Positions 48,861 to 59,437 of a stretch of DNA of 64,000 nt are shown here, in pieces. Under the pieces are notes generated by a model. The model did not search any database. It saw only the letters and a program-made list of their open reading frames with translations, and was not told the DNA's origin. Positions within the stretch are counted from its first letter, which is position 1. Each line of letters starts with the position of its first letter. Source of the DNA: Stemphylium vesicarium (Eukaryota > Ascomycota > Dothideomycetes > Pleosporales > Pleosporaceae); NCBI GenBank assembly GCA_004380135.1, contig QXCR01000013.1, positions 248,001 through 312,000 on the forward strand, in the 5' to 3' direction. Made by a program: the position numbers and the translations under genes.

Positions 48861-51800
48861 GATGAAGGAAAAGGACTAGCGTTCAGCCAGCCCATAAAAC
48901 GATGAAAGTCCTAAGGTGTCCGAACTCGACCAAGACTTCAAGTCCCTGGTTAGATGTAGATGGGGCAGTAGCAAGCCAGAAACCGGTAGTGTATCCTTGG
49001 ATGGTTCGTGATGGTAAGATGGGTGATGTTGATGGTAAACAACAACAAAGAGGCGAGAAAACGTGACAGGGCGTTGCTGAGTGTGAGAGGAACAGGAGAG
49101 GACAGGCGTGAAGTGGTGAGGTTCGGATAGACTAAATGTGCCGATGAGGGAACCAAGTAGCCAGTTGCGAGGTACTTTGGAGGATTGACGCTCTAAGTGG
49201 TCGATCGACTCGAGCTATTTGGGCTATGGGCCGGGGGCTCTCGGAGCAGGGGGTGAAACAGGCCAACCACTCGGTCTGATCAATGACGGTCGTGCTGAGC
49301 CACTGACTTTTGCAGGTCGAGCAGGTAGGGACGGTAGCGTTGGAGGGATGGTGGATGCGGTCTGGTAGGAGCGAAGTTAGGGTCTGAGGGTCTGTCTGAG
49401 GTACTTGAGAGCATGGATGTGCAATAGAGAGGTCTAGCGTAAGACTGTAATACTAATAGCAGGCATCCCCTTGAGGCCCTGGCTGGCGCCGCCTCATCGT
49501 CCGCGGCAGGGATCCGGACGCTTGGGATCAGGATGTACCCTTTGCGTTTTGACTTGACACTGACTACTTTCGCGCTTAACGCTTTCTCGACTCGTGCTGG
49601 CGGCGCGCCACATTAACGACCCACAGACCACGAAGGCTCCCAAGCTGATCCGATCTAAGCAAAGCATGTCTGCCGGAGATTTTAGCGAGCACCCAAAAAG
49701 ACAGGACGGACCCTATGGCCCAAATTGCAGCTAGCGGCTAGCTTGACACAAGCAGCACGACACCCGTTCTTGCTTGCCAGGCGCTACGATGACGTGTCTC
49801 GCGCCGACGACTGTGCTATTCTATTACCTACGCTCGCGTTCCCTCTGATGGTGAGCCGCCGTTGACGACGGGCGCCGAGGGTGGAGGCCGTGGTTTGCTT
49901 CGTATCTGGCCTGCATCATCAACGGCCAGTGCTGGGCCTCATTTGCTGCCCTCTCGTTCCGTCAGGCCTCAATGCGCGCGCCCAAAATGGGGCTGGCTGC
50001 GGCGTTTGCAGACGTCTGGTAGCAGGGGGGAGCAGAGCGAATGTACGATCGTCGAGCAGCGTCCAAAGCATGTTTCTTTGCCCTTCGCTGGAGGAGGCGG
50101 CGAATCAAGGGCAGACACAAGCGGTGAACAGCCTCAGGGATTTAGCAAAGGGTTCATTCGGAAGAGCACAAGCGCCATGACATGGAAGATCTGCAGCATG
50201 CTCGCCCTGCTCCGGCTATCTGACGCCAGAAGCGTCGCTACCGAAAGCCTTGCGAACGACTGACTTCATTATGGCGGTGCATATGTGGTGATGTGTTCAC
50301 GCTCCAAGGCTGCCAACGGCGAGACAGGCTCCACGCCTGCAATTCCTGCGTTCATGGCTCCGGTCAAGTACCCCACTGTGGGCTTGCGGCGATCCATCAG
50401 AGTCGACGCATGTACAGAGGAGCGGTGAACTGCGGTGAACTGCCGGCAATGAGCGTGACGTCTAGCTTTGTCGCCTAAGCTGTTCACGGCACGCCAGAAG
50501 ACGATGCTGTTATGCGTTTGATGGGGCTCTCGCCGTCGTAGCTTCGGCCTGACCCGTACCAGAGATGGGCCATTTGGCTATTTGTGCCGTTGTTGCCCAC
50601 GTGAGACACCGCTCTTGTCGCACGGCGCTGACGCTGTGCGCTGTCTTGTGCTCCAGGAGCCACGTTGTAGCTGTCGTTCAGTATGCTATATGCAATGCGA
50701 TGAGGCGCTGCTGTGCCAGGTCACCTCTGCGCGCGCGGCGTGCTGCCGGACAAGCCGCCTGCCACGGCCATTGCATCACTGTTTCGCCATGTTCAAGGAT
50801 TCAGAATGATGTGCATTGAGCGGTGAGGCCTGCCTGAAGCCGCGCGTGTGCTGTTCGCTGCCTCTCGAGTGAGGTTGGAGACGCATCTGTCAACCGCGCC
50901 CCCTCTCTCTCGGCCATTTGGGACCGAGTTGGGGGATGCATTAGCCGTGAACAGCGTCCCCGTGCGTTCATCAACGCTAAGTCCAACCAAGGGCTTTTCA
51001 TCGGCGGCGCAAAGCGTGCTTGAATGAAAGACGAGTCCATGACTCCCCCCCACAGACGATTTGGCAATCTGTGTACGGCATGCGAACGTGAATTTCCCAT
51101 TCCCACGCCCTGGTCGCCGTTCCGACTAGCCGTGCTTTCTCTAAGCCGCCGGCTGCCGTATTGGGAGCCATGCTGGCCGACGTCTGCATCCATCGTATCA
51201 CAACCGCCTGGCTGTGCATGGCCGGGCTGCTTAGGTAGGTAGCTAGATGCGGGTATACACATCAATTTGTTGGTGTGTGTGTGTGGGCTAAGGCGAAGGC
51301 GAAGGCCCAGTAGCAGCAGCACTGCGACGCTCTCTATATATTTTTAGAGGGCCTGCGCAGCATTGCATATAAGAAGCGGTGAGGCGCGCCCACAGTGGTA
51401 GGAGAATCCGATACGGCCTTGTTAGTCTGAAGCAGAGAGGCTGAGTGCAAGCGCTGCCCGTTTGTGCATCATGGCCCTTTTTGACTCGCGCACTCATGTT
51501 GGGTCGTAAAACGGCGCGCCCGTGAACAGTGCCGAGTGGGCAGACACATGTCGCTAGGTGCAATATCACCATGTCTTGGCTGACGACCCAAAGGTTTCGC
51601 CCTCAGTACGGTGAGGCAGCCTGAGCCGAAAGCCATTGGCGCGAGCTCTGGCTGCCCTCTTTTCCTTTGATTGTTTCGAAAGACTTCCCACGCGTGAACG
51701 ATGCCACCCGCATTACGCGGGATCTGCGTTGCATCGCCCACGGAGTCTGGGTGAGATATGAGCGCGTGGGGTATGCGTGAGCAACGGGCGTTCGTGATGT

Positions 51801-52108
51801 GTTCTGAGACATTCACTGCGGTCGAAACCACGGCCTTGGCACTCGCTTGACATACCCGATACGCAAATTCACAGCCTTCTCCAATGCTTTTGCGCGGCAC
51901 TACTCCAACTCGCCCAGGCCCGCATACGGAGCGGGTCACCTGTCAAGACTAGACAAGTCATCGTCTCCAGCCGTGGATTCACTTGCTGCTGCAGGGCTGC
52001 GACGCTGCTCCGCTACCATTGGCGCTCTCACCGCGGCAACACCATCACAAGCACTCATCTCGCTCTACTAACTCTGCCTTCTTGCCCGCCCACTAGCTGC
52101 CAGCCAAA
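48861..52108. promoter_or_regulatory. 3.2-kb divergent spacer with GTGAAC-type motif cluster
   Basis: This lies between the Myb gene (minus) and TBCB (plus), so it contains both promoters. Long regulator upstream regions are common in fungi. From about 50120 to 51620 it carries repeated motifs: GTGAACAG at 50124, 50480 (minus), 50947 and 51522; GTGAACTG at 50425 and 50435; CGGTGAGGC at 50821, 51377 and 51609. A TG run lies near 51272. Frames in this interval show no domains. Confidence 0.5.
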
Positions 52109-54558
52109 ATGTCCCTCCAGAGCGCGGCAGATGTGCCGCTCCTCATCTCCTCTCCGAACTCGTCGTCGGAACGCCGGATCTCTCCGTCCTGGTCCATCGC
52201 TCAGCTCAAGGCACGACTGGAACCCATCACCGGCGTCCCCGCCAACTGCCAGCAGTTGTCCCTGCGCGTTGCATCACAAGATGCCGTTGCCCTCGTTGCC
52301 GCCGATGAAGAACAGACGCGCCTTGCTGCGTTCCCGCTGCAGCCGTATGCGGAGATAACCGTAAGTGCTTCTTCTATTCTCATTGCATCGCATTGGCAGC
52401 CCTGTCCTTGACCGGTCTGATATGCTGTCCTCTCGCCATCTGCCACATCTCCTTGCCCCCCGCTAAGCCCTCTGCCCCCTGGCAACTACTCTACATGTCT
52501 AGTGTGTTCATGCGTTTTACCTTTCTCCCTCTCCTATTCGTCGTCCAAGTCCGACTTTAAGGCTGTCGGTTCAAGTCGCGTCATGTCCTCATATCTTGGC
52601 TGCTTGCCCCGCAATGCCCCTCCTGACATACTTCCACCCACCTTCTTTGTCAGCCTGGCGGTCGCGGAAGAACATTCCTTCGGCCTCCTCCGCAAGTCCT
52701 ACCCACGCTCAAGTACTGAACCTCCGATGTCGAGCATTGCTCATCCCATAGTTCAAACATCCCGCGTGTGCCGTCTTGTTCCTTTGCTGTTTGCTCTTTC
52801 TTTCTTTTCCTCGGCGGCTCGGTCTTATTTGGCATCTCATCTTGCCTCATGACACAACCCCTGCATCTACCATCCAACTTGACAGTCGTTCTAACAGGGC
52901 TCCGCGAACAAATGACTGCCTGTACATGTGCTGTCATATTAACATGCTGGCTTAGGTTGTAGACACGCGTCCACCTGCTGCGCGTACAGACTTTACCGAT
53001 CTGTCAGCCGTCGACAAGTATGAGATGCCAGCGGCAGAGTACGAGCATCGGACCGATAGTGTCCTCGCATGGAAGAAGGCTCAGAAGCTTGGTCGCTTCG
53101 ACCCGGATGCTCCGAGCATAGAACAACAAAAGATCCGCGCCTCTGAGCGTGAAGTAGAAGAAAGAGGTAAGCGACAGTTCCTTCTGCATGTTCCAGCACA
53201 CGACCTCGTACGATTGTGGCTGCCGGGGTCTGAAAAAACAAATCTTGGGCCACTGGTAGTTGCGGAGATTGGCCGTTCTCAACCCATACGGTCCCAGCGT
53301 ACAAACCGGAAATGCTTCAAACAGTTCCCGAAGTAGTTGGCTGCAGGTATTCAACCCCATGGCCCCGACTGGACATATAACCTTTACTTGGCAGGATTCG
53401 TTCTGTCTCATCCTGTGATAAACCTCCAACAAGGAAACAGGCGCAACCGACAAGCAATTTCCCCATAACGGACGCCGAGTTACCAAACCCGTCATACAAA
53501 ACTACTCTTTTGAGCATCCTGCATACAACCCTGTGCCCTGTTGATCCGGGGCTTCAATGACAAATGAGACGGCGTCTAGCAGCTGCAATTGAAACAGCGT
53601 ATTTCAGTACCAGACTTTCAGTTTGCTGTATGCTCCGGACGTCGTCAATGGTTCTTTTCGTTCTAAAGATCTCGCCTCGCTACCCGTTCGCAGGGAAGCA
53701 GGCATCGGAAGGATCCTCCCCGAAACTCAAACGCCATCGTCAACTTGCCACAAGCCTCATTCTCCGGCTTTATTCGTCAACACTTGAAATCACACATTTG
53801 TACGGCGAGTATTGAGCATCTGCGCCCCGACTTCGTCGCCAACGGCTGGCGCGGCCCGCATCAGCTATTGCGCCACAGTCACAAAGCCTCCGCGGAGCGA
53901 GCGCGTCGTCTATGCTTGTTGACCACCAGCGCCGCAGCACGTCTCCATGCAGCGCATCGCTGCTTCGCTTGAGGACCGCCTCCCCGCCTGAGCCCCAGTG
54001 CTCCGTACATGAGGCGCTTAGCACATTCGATCGGTGTGCGCGAGTGAGACATGTATTTGCGATGTGCGCGACACGATTTCTACCACCGCGACCGGCTCAT
54101 TGACTTATCGTTGCCACTTTTCGCTGTTCGCATTGACATCTACATCGGGTTGCATTAAGCTTCACCACATGACACGATGTCACCCATGCCTTCGCCTTTT
54201 ATCGGCAGATCCAGACATACAGTTTACTGACCGACCCACATCAATACCTTGCGGGAGCGATCACTGACAGATGCCAACAGGATTATCGGTCTCGAGTCGT
54301 GTTCGCCTACTACCTGAGTCGGACGCACGTCGTGGAACGATTTCGTACATCGGACTGGTCCCCGAGATCCCCGGCACAGGTGTCTGGGTTGGGGTTACGC
54401 TCGATGAGCCTACGGGCAAGAACGACGGCTCGGTCAAGGGAAAGCGATACTTTGAGTGCGGCAAGAACTGCGGCGCGTTTGTACGCCCCGAGAGATGCGA
54501 GGCTGGCGACTTTCCTCCCCTGGACGATATGGGTGACGATGATCTGGAGGAGATGTAA
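52109..54558 (+). CDS. Tubulin-folding cofactor B (Alp11/TBCB), ubiquitin-like plus CAP-Gly
   Basis: A 246-residue cytosolic chaperone from three exons: 52109-52360, 52956-53166 and 54281-54558. The introns are 595 and 1114 bp, exceptional for this window. The ubiquitin-like domain is about residues 1-85 and is wholly in exon 1. A linker follows with the YEMPAAEYEHRTDSVLAWKK block typical of TBCB. The CAP-Gly domain is about 157-235, with GKNDGSVKGKRYF as the signature. The chain ends in DLEEM, an acidic tail like that used by TBCB to contact its own CAP-Gly or TBCE. Exon joins keep phase (0, then 1) and restore a continuous domain, which supports the long introns. The family acts with TBCE on alpha-tubulin folding and dimer turnover. 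Confidence 0.9.
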
Positions 54559-54728
54559 GGTCTGGCCATCCTACTTCGTACATCAGCGTGGGGTTCTATG
54601 AGACCCGCCTTGTGGAGTTGTCTATGCAGATAAACATGTACATGTTTTAGTAGAGACAGAAAAATAACATGTATTCTGCGTCAAACATTTCGCTGACCTA
54701 GTCCCGCCATCACTAAGACATGGCCAAC

Positions 54729-56210
54729 CTACAGTGGCAGCACCCACTCCCCTTCCTTCATCGGCTTCGCCAAACTACTCGTCTCCCTCTTGACAAATCT
54801 CCCGTATCCCTTCTCCCCGCGCAAACCCCCATTCTCCCTATCCCACACAACCTTGCCCCTTAAAATAGTGTATCTCGGCCACTGCTTCAGCGTCCTCCCC
54901 TCAAACGGCGTATAATCCACATCATGATGTAACATATTATTCGACAGCGCAAACGGCTCCATGCCACCCTCGGGATACCAAATATTGATATCAGCATCCG
55001 ACATGCCCTCCCTCAGCGCGCCCTTGACAGGCCAAAGGCCATAAAGCTTCGCCGGGTTCGCAGCCGTAACCTCCACGAACTTGGACAAAGGCAGTCTATT
55101 CGCACTGAGCGTAAGGGAAAGCCTCGTTTCGATTCCGGGACAGCCATTGGGGATGTACTTGAAATGGCCGACGGGGAACTCATCACTGACACTAGATTTC
55201 TTCCCTGTATCTGCGTCGTCATAGCGGAATGGACAGTGATCCGAGGATAAAATGGTGAACGTGCCATTCGTCAGCCCCTCCCAGATGACGTCGCAGTCTG
55301 CTTCTGACTCCCGTGGTGGGGGCGAGCATACGCATTTCGCGCCTTCGAAACCGGGTTGGTCGAGGTCGCGCTTGGTTAGGAAGAGGTACTGCGGACACGT
55401 CTCCGCGTAGATGGGCAGTCCGCGGTCCTGCGCCGTTTTAATATGGGCCGCGGCTGCGGGCGTAGAGACGTGGACGATGAGTATGGGGGTATCCATGAAC
55501 TCGGAGAGGCTGATTGCGCGGTACGTAGCCTCTGTTTCTGCCATGGGAGGGTGAGAGGAGCCGTGGTATTTTGGGGCGAAAAGCTTCCTTTTCTCCAGCT
55601 GTGCTGTCATCCAGTCGATTACTTGGCCGTTTTCCGCGTGAATCATGGTCGTGATGCCGTGTTTTCGCGCTTCGAGGAGTATGTCGAGGATCTGGCCGTC
55701 GTGAAGTTGTAGCGCGGCGTATGTCATGTAGATTTTCAAAGACGATATGCCTTCACTCCGGAGCGTGGGGAATTCTGACAGAGCTTTTTCTGAGGGGTTG
55801 CCGACGATCAGATGGAAAGAGTAGTCGATGTAGCAGTTGTCTTTTGCTCGTTCGTGCGTGGCGGCTAGGGTGTCGAGTAAGGTGTCTTCGGTTTTCTTCT
55901 GGGGCGCGAAGGTCACCATTGTTGTTGTACCTCCGCATACCGCTGATCGACTTCCCGTCTCATAGTTGTCGGCGGTTGACCCCTTTCCGAATAAAGGTGG
56001 CTCTTGGAGATGGACGTGGGCATCTACGCCTCCAGGCATCACATACCCGCCTTCAGCGTCGATTGTCTTTGCGGCTTTTGCATCTTTCAGTCCGCCTCTT
56101 GGAACTACCTTTGCAATCTTCTCGTCTTTGATGCCGATATCACATTCGTGAATATCAACTTCCGAAACTACTACCCCGTTGATGATGATTACGTCGTACT
56201 CGGCTGCCAT
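54729..56210 (-). CDS. Dihydropyrimidinase (hydantoinase family)
   Basis: A 493-residue intronless cyclic amidohydrolase that opens dihydrouracil/dihydrothymine (or hydantoins) to N-carbamoyl-beta-amino acids, the second step of reductive pyrimidine breakdown. The binuclear metal site is complete: His65-x-His67 (DAHVHLQ), Lys159 (SLKIYMTY, the carboxylated lysine), His191 (MIHAENG), His247 (IVHVSTP) and Asp324 (SSDHCPF). Length is somewhat below most eukaryotic family members. No targeting signal is visible, so it is probably cytosolic. It is divergent, across 384 bp, from a broken gene for an amidase that would act on its product. Allantoinase is less likely, given the overall pattern. Confidence 0.93.
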   Translation of the reverse strand: MAAEYDVIIINGVVVSEVDIHECDIGIKDEKIAKVVPRGGLKDAKAAKTIDAEGGYVMPGGVDAHVHLQEPPLFGKGSTADNYETGSRSAVCGGTTTMVTFAPQKKTEDTLLDTLAATHERAKDNCYIDYSFHLIVGNPSEKALSEFPTLRSEGISSLKIYMTYAALQLHDGQILDILLEARKHGITTMIHAENGQVIDWMTAQLEKRKLFAPKYHGSSHPPMAETEATYRAISLSEFMDTPILIVHVSTPAAAAHIKTAQDRGLPIYAETCPQYLFLTKRDLDQPGFEGAKCVCSPPPRESEADCDVIWEGLTNGTFTILSSDHCPFRYDDADTGKKSSVSDEFPVGHFKYIPNGCPGIETRLSLTLSANRLPLSKFVEVTAANPAKLYGLWPVKGALREGMSDADINIWYPEGGMEPFALSNNMLHHDVDYTPFEGRTLKQWPRYTILRGKVVWDRENGGLRGEKGYGRFVKRETSSLAKPMKEGEWVLPL

Positions 56211-56594
56211 TGTGTCTTGACCTGCTTTCCAAGCGCCCAGGACGAAAGTTGAAGTACTGCATATCGTGTCAAGATGTGTGCTTCCGGTTATCGTGATGAC
56301 AGAAAGAAGACTAGTCCAGGATAGTGAGGTGCCTATCTCGACCCCTCATTCGCATCTGCCCCACCTTCCTCCTTACAACTGTCTTATTCCGCACCTTATC
56401 AGCGGCACGCGTATTCACGGAAGACACACGGTTAATAAAACACAAGCCGTGTTCTGCGCAGTCATAGCCTGGTGTCATAGTTAACAAAGACGCGCTTTGC
56501 GGCTTGACAACAAATTGGAGAGTTTCGCACCACTCGTGATGCATCGCCCCAAGTCCCAACATCACTGAAGCATCAAGTCTACGCTCGTGTTATC
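56211..56594. promoter_or_regulatory. 384-bp divergent promoter (dihydropyrimidinase / decayed amidase)
   Basis: The only spacer between the two head-to-head reading frames. In an ancestral state it would have driven both steps together. No GATA-factor cluster was evident on inspection. Confidence 0.45.
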
Positions 56595-57645
56595 ATGGCT
56601 TCAAGCCCTCTTAATACTGATGGAGAGAGACTGAGTAGCATACTGCAAGATATCTGCACGCAATATGGCGCTCTTGTAGCCCCTTCAACAGGTATGTACC
56701 GTCTTACACTTACCTCCGAAGACAAAGCAGCGAGTGACTGGCTAGTAAGCGAATGTAAGAGTCTGGGCTGCGAAATGGAAATCGATGAGATGGGAAACAT
56801 ATTTGCCATACGCGCCAAACTGCACAGGGGGAAAAGCCCATTGCAGTCACATGGACACGCAGCTAGCAGGCGGAAGGCACTGCGATAGATACTTTCGCTG
56901 AAAAGCCAACTGTAAAGGGAAAAAGAATAGAGAGATCTGGTACCACTCCCCAGATACGACGCCATCCACGGCGTCCACGGTGTCTACGCCGTCCTAGACG
57001 TCCTCCGAACCCTGTACCAGACCAACACACCCACAGAAAGTCCCCTCGCATTGATAACCTAGACCAACGAAGAAGGCGCTCATTTTCACAGCGCAATAAT
57101 GCCGCCTGGAGTCTAGGGCCAGCAGTCTACTTCCCCTTCTCTACCTAATACTACATCACAGACCACGACGGCATTACGCTCAAAGGCGCATTACAAGAGA
57201 TCAGTTACATAGGTCCAACGCCCTGCTCGTACCACTCCAACCCCTCTCCGCCCATTTAGAGCTGCGCATCGAATAAGATCCTCTCCTCTCGAGCAGCAAG
57301 AAAGGAACATCGGCGCCATAAAAAGCGTGCAAGCGATGAAATGGTACGAAAACCGCGTGGTGGTGATAGAAGGTAACTCTGGCACCACACTAATGTTGTC
57401 GCGCTCCGACCCGCTCGTGACAGCCGCGCGCCTCACCGCTGCCATGCGCGACACTGCTGTGCAGACTGGGCTGGACGTTTGCTGTCATCTGCGCGATGAA
57501 GAGCGATACCGCATCTCAAGCCATAATTCCCGCTGGCGGAGATGCCACCGTCGATACACGGTGTGAGAATGACGCGCTGGTTGCGCAGTGCAGTTTGTGC
57601 GCAGCCTGCCCAGGGCTCGCTGACTAGTATCTAGCGCACTAACGG
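56595..57645 (+). pseudogene. Broken M20-type N-carbamoyl amino acid amidohydrolase (beta-alanine synthase-like)
   Basis: Pieces of one M20/M28-like amidase follow in order along this strand: an intact N-terminal segment (about 76 residues, with LGCEMEIDEMGNIFAIR), then a metal-site block around SHMDTQ, then YDAIHGVHG, TNEEGAHF and, near 57310-57480, the dimerisation-domain segment KWYENRVVVIEGNSGTT. The family includes yeast beta-alanine synthase and bacterial N-carbamoyl-L-amino acid hydrolases. Breaks are a frameshift near 56822-56830, in-frame stops TAG at 57060 and 57114 (each where a Trp is expected), and further disruption up to the end. A GC-AG intron at 56877-56953 may or may not be real. 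The 3' end is poorly defined. I judge it non-functional. Confidence 0.85.
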
Positions 57646-58569
57646 GAAGGGAACTCTGAAGAGGAGATTGAGATGATGAATGTCACCTCTGATATAATTG
57701 GAATAGCTATTAATTTGTTGTACCATTCTTTGCCGTCTTAAGCTGCAGCGGCTGGTTGGGCATCTGCGCTGCCGTTCTACTCCATAGCAGATAGCGTAGT
57801 CTGACACATTAGACACCTATTCGCTTATGGTGTGTACTCTAAGTTTCCAAGGGTCGCTTGGATAAATTTGGCTGAATGCGCTAGCTATTGCTGACTGCAA
57901 TCTCTGGGAGGGAGCCGTAGATGCAATTTTGATGGGTGGTAGGTGGTGTACTATGGGAATGTGATGGGCCGCGCACAGGTTCAAATGCGCTAACTTTTCC
58001 TCTTAGTGTTGCTAAGTGCTGCTAAGCATCACGGGACCCATTCAACCTAGTAGTCAGCAAAACGCTGAATTACTTAGGTCCTTATGTGGAAAGCTCCTTT
58101 ACAACCTCCATCCTTCGTGATAGGGTGGAGGAGCGGGTAGAAAAGCTCGGAGAGCTGTCAACAAATAGGAAGTGCAATGGTGCAAATGCAGGTACCTAGT
58201 TTTGCCAAGGAGGCAACATGATCACTACCATGCTACTGAGGAAGATGGAGAAGACTCCTAGCAACTCCAATAGGGTGGAGAAGAAATACCTCACAAGTTC
58301 AAGGCCACTGACCGCAACTCACAGCTCAAGATCACTGACCATAGCTCCAAACCCTAAGCTCACTGACCGCAACTCAGAGCTTAAACGCAGAAGTTACAAC
58401 ACGTACTAGAGATCATTAAATCAAGAAAAACCAACTATATAAGAGGTCGAACATCTGTCTTCCTATACCTTCACTCACTCAGCAAATCATCCATCTCTCA
58501 GTCAAACTTACAAACTCCGCTTCTTCTCTCTCTCCGCTACACAGTACCTCAATCCGTCTCATCAGAAAA
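57646..58569. promoter_or_regulatory. Promoter region of the secreted-protein gene
   Basis: No gene. A TATATAAG box lies at 58436-58443, about 130 bp before the start codon, followed by a CT-rich leader. A three-unit repeat of about 28 bp lies at 58306-58388. Confidence 0.55.
58306..58388. repeat. Three-unit minisatellite, about 28 bp per unit
   Basis: Units begin CACTGACC at 58306, 58333 and 58361. Units 1 and 3 share CACTGACCGCAACTCA followed by an AGCT; unit 2 is diverged. The block ends about 180 bp before the ATG of the secreted-protein gene. Confidence 0.85.
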
Positions 58570-59057
58570 ATGAAGCTCTCCACCATCACTCTCCCTATCC
58601 TCTCGTTTGCTTGCCTTGCCACCGCTGCTGTCCCAGCGCCCAAGCCCGCGGTCGCAGCTCCAGGCCAAAAGGCCGTCGCACCCCCAGCTCAAAAGCTCGC
58701 CGTAGCTGCCAACCCAGTCCACCCGCCCGCTGTGGCTGCCATCCCAGGCGAAAAGCCCGCCGTCGTCCTCCATCCCGGCCGAAAGTCCGTCATCGAGCCC
58801 GCTCGCCCGCCCCCACAGCCCGCAAACATCCAGCCCATGTATGTCACCGACAGTTCCTTCTGCGAGGGCTGGCACCACACCTTCAAAGGCGGGAATAAGA
58901 TCGGATGGTGCGCTGGCTGCAAGCGCCTTGAACGATGCGGTATTCTCTTGACCGTCGAGGCTGCTGCTTGTCTTGCCGGTTTAACGGTTTTTGGGCCCGC
59001 GGCTATCCTGGGTTGCGCGGCTGAAGTCGCGGGTGATGATTTTGCGAGTTATTGTAA

Positions 59058-59097
<40 letters not shown>

Positions 59098-59160
59098 CCT
59101 TTGGATGGTTTGGTGCGTGCATGATGCTAATATTTTGTAGGCGTCGATGGTCTCTGCTAG
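58570..59160 (+). CDS. Small cysteine-rich secreted protein (effector-like)
   Basis: A 167-residue protein from two exons (58570-59053 and 59141-59160; intron 87 bp, final exon 20 nt). Residues 1-20 are a signal peptide (MKLSTITLPILSFACLATAA). A low-complexity Ala/Pro/Lys/Val segment of about 70 residues follows, with PAV and KPAV repeats. The C-terminal 75 residues carry eight cysteines (FC, WC, GC, RC, AC, GC, YC, LC), an even number that suits four disulfides. The splice join gives a Cys codon and then VDGLC at the C-terminus. Without splicing the frame runs into a serine-leucine repeat. I recognise no family. The profile fits a wall-associated or effector-type secreted protein, which is inference. 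A TATATAAG box lies 130 bp upstream. The gene converges on the second AA9 gene. Confidence 0.82.
59061..59094. repeat. (TC)17 microsatellite inside an intron
   Basis: Seventeen TC units start seven bases into the intron of the secreted-protein gene, directly after its GTAAGTT donor. Confidence 0.95.
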
Positions 59161-59437
59161 GTTGTGGTGAAGGTGGGATGGATATGAACAGTACGCTTGG
59201 CTGGCATGCTGGTATTAGGGCGTTGTTGCGTTTAATGTTGTTTAATCTTTAATTTGATTGGAAACATGGGAAAGGGGTAGAATAATTGTAAATGTGGGGT
59301 TTGCAACTCAACATCAAGAAAACAAAGGTTGTATAAACTATCTACAACGAAGCTTCTACTCTCCATTTCTAAACCCCAAGTCCCTACCTACATAACCCGC
59401 ATCCCCCCTCTGCTATCAAGAAAGCTCACCCACAGCT

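Noticed and set aside
53004..53495. 163-codon antisense frame over TBCB exon 2 and intron 2
   Set aside because: Partly the shadow of a real exon and no recognisable domain; mentioned only as context for the long introns.
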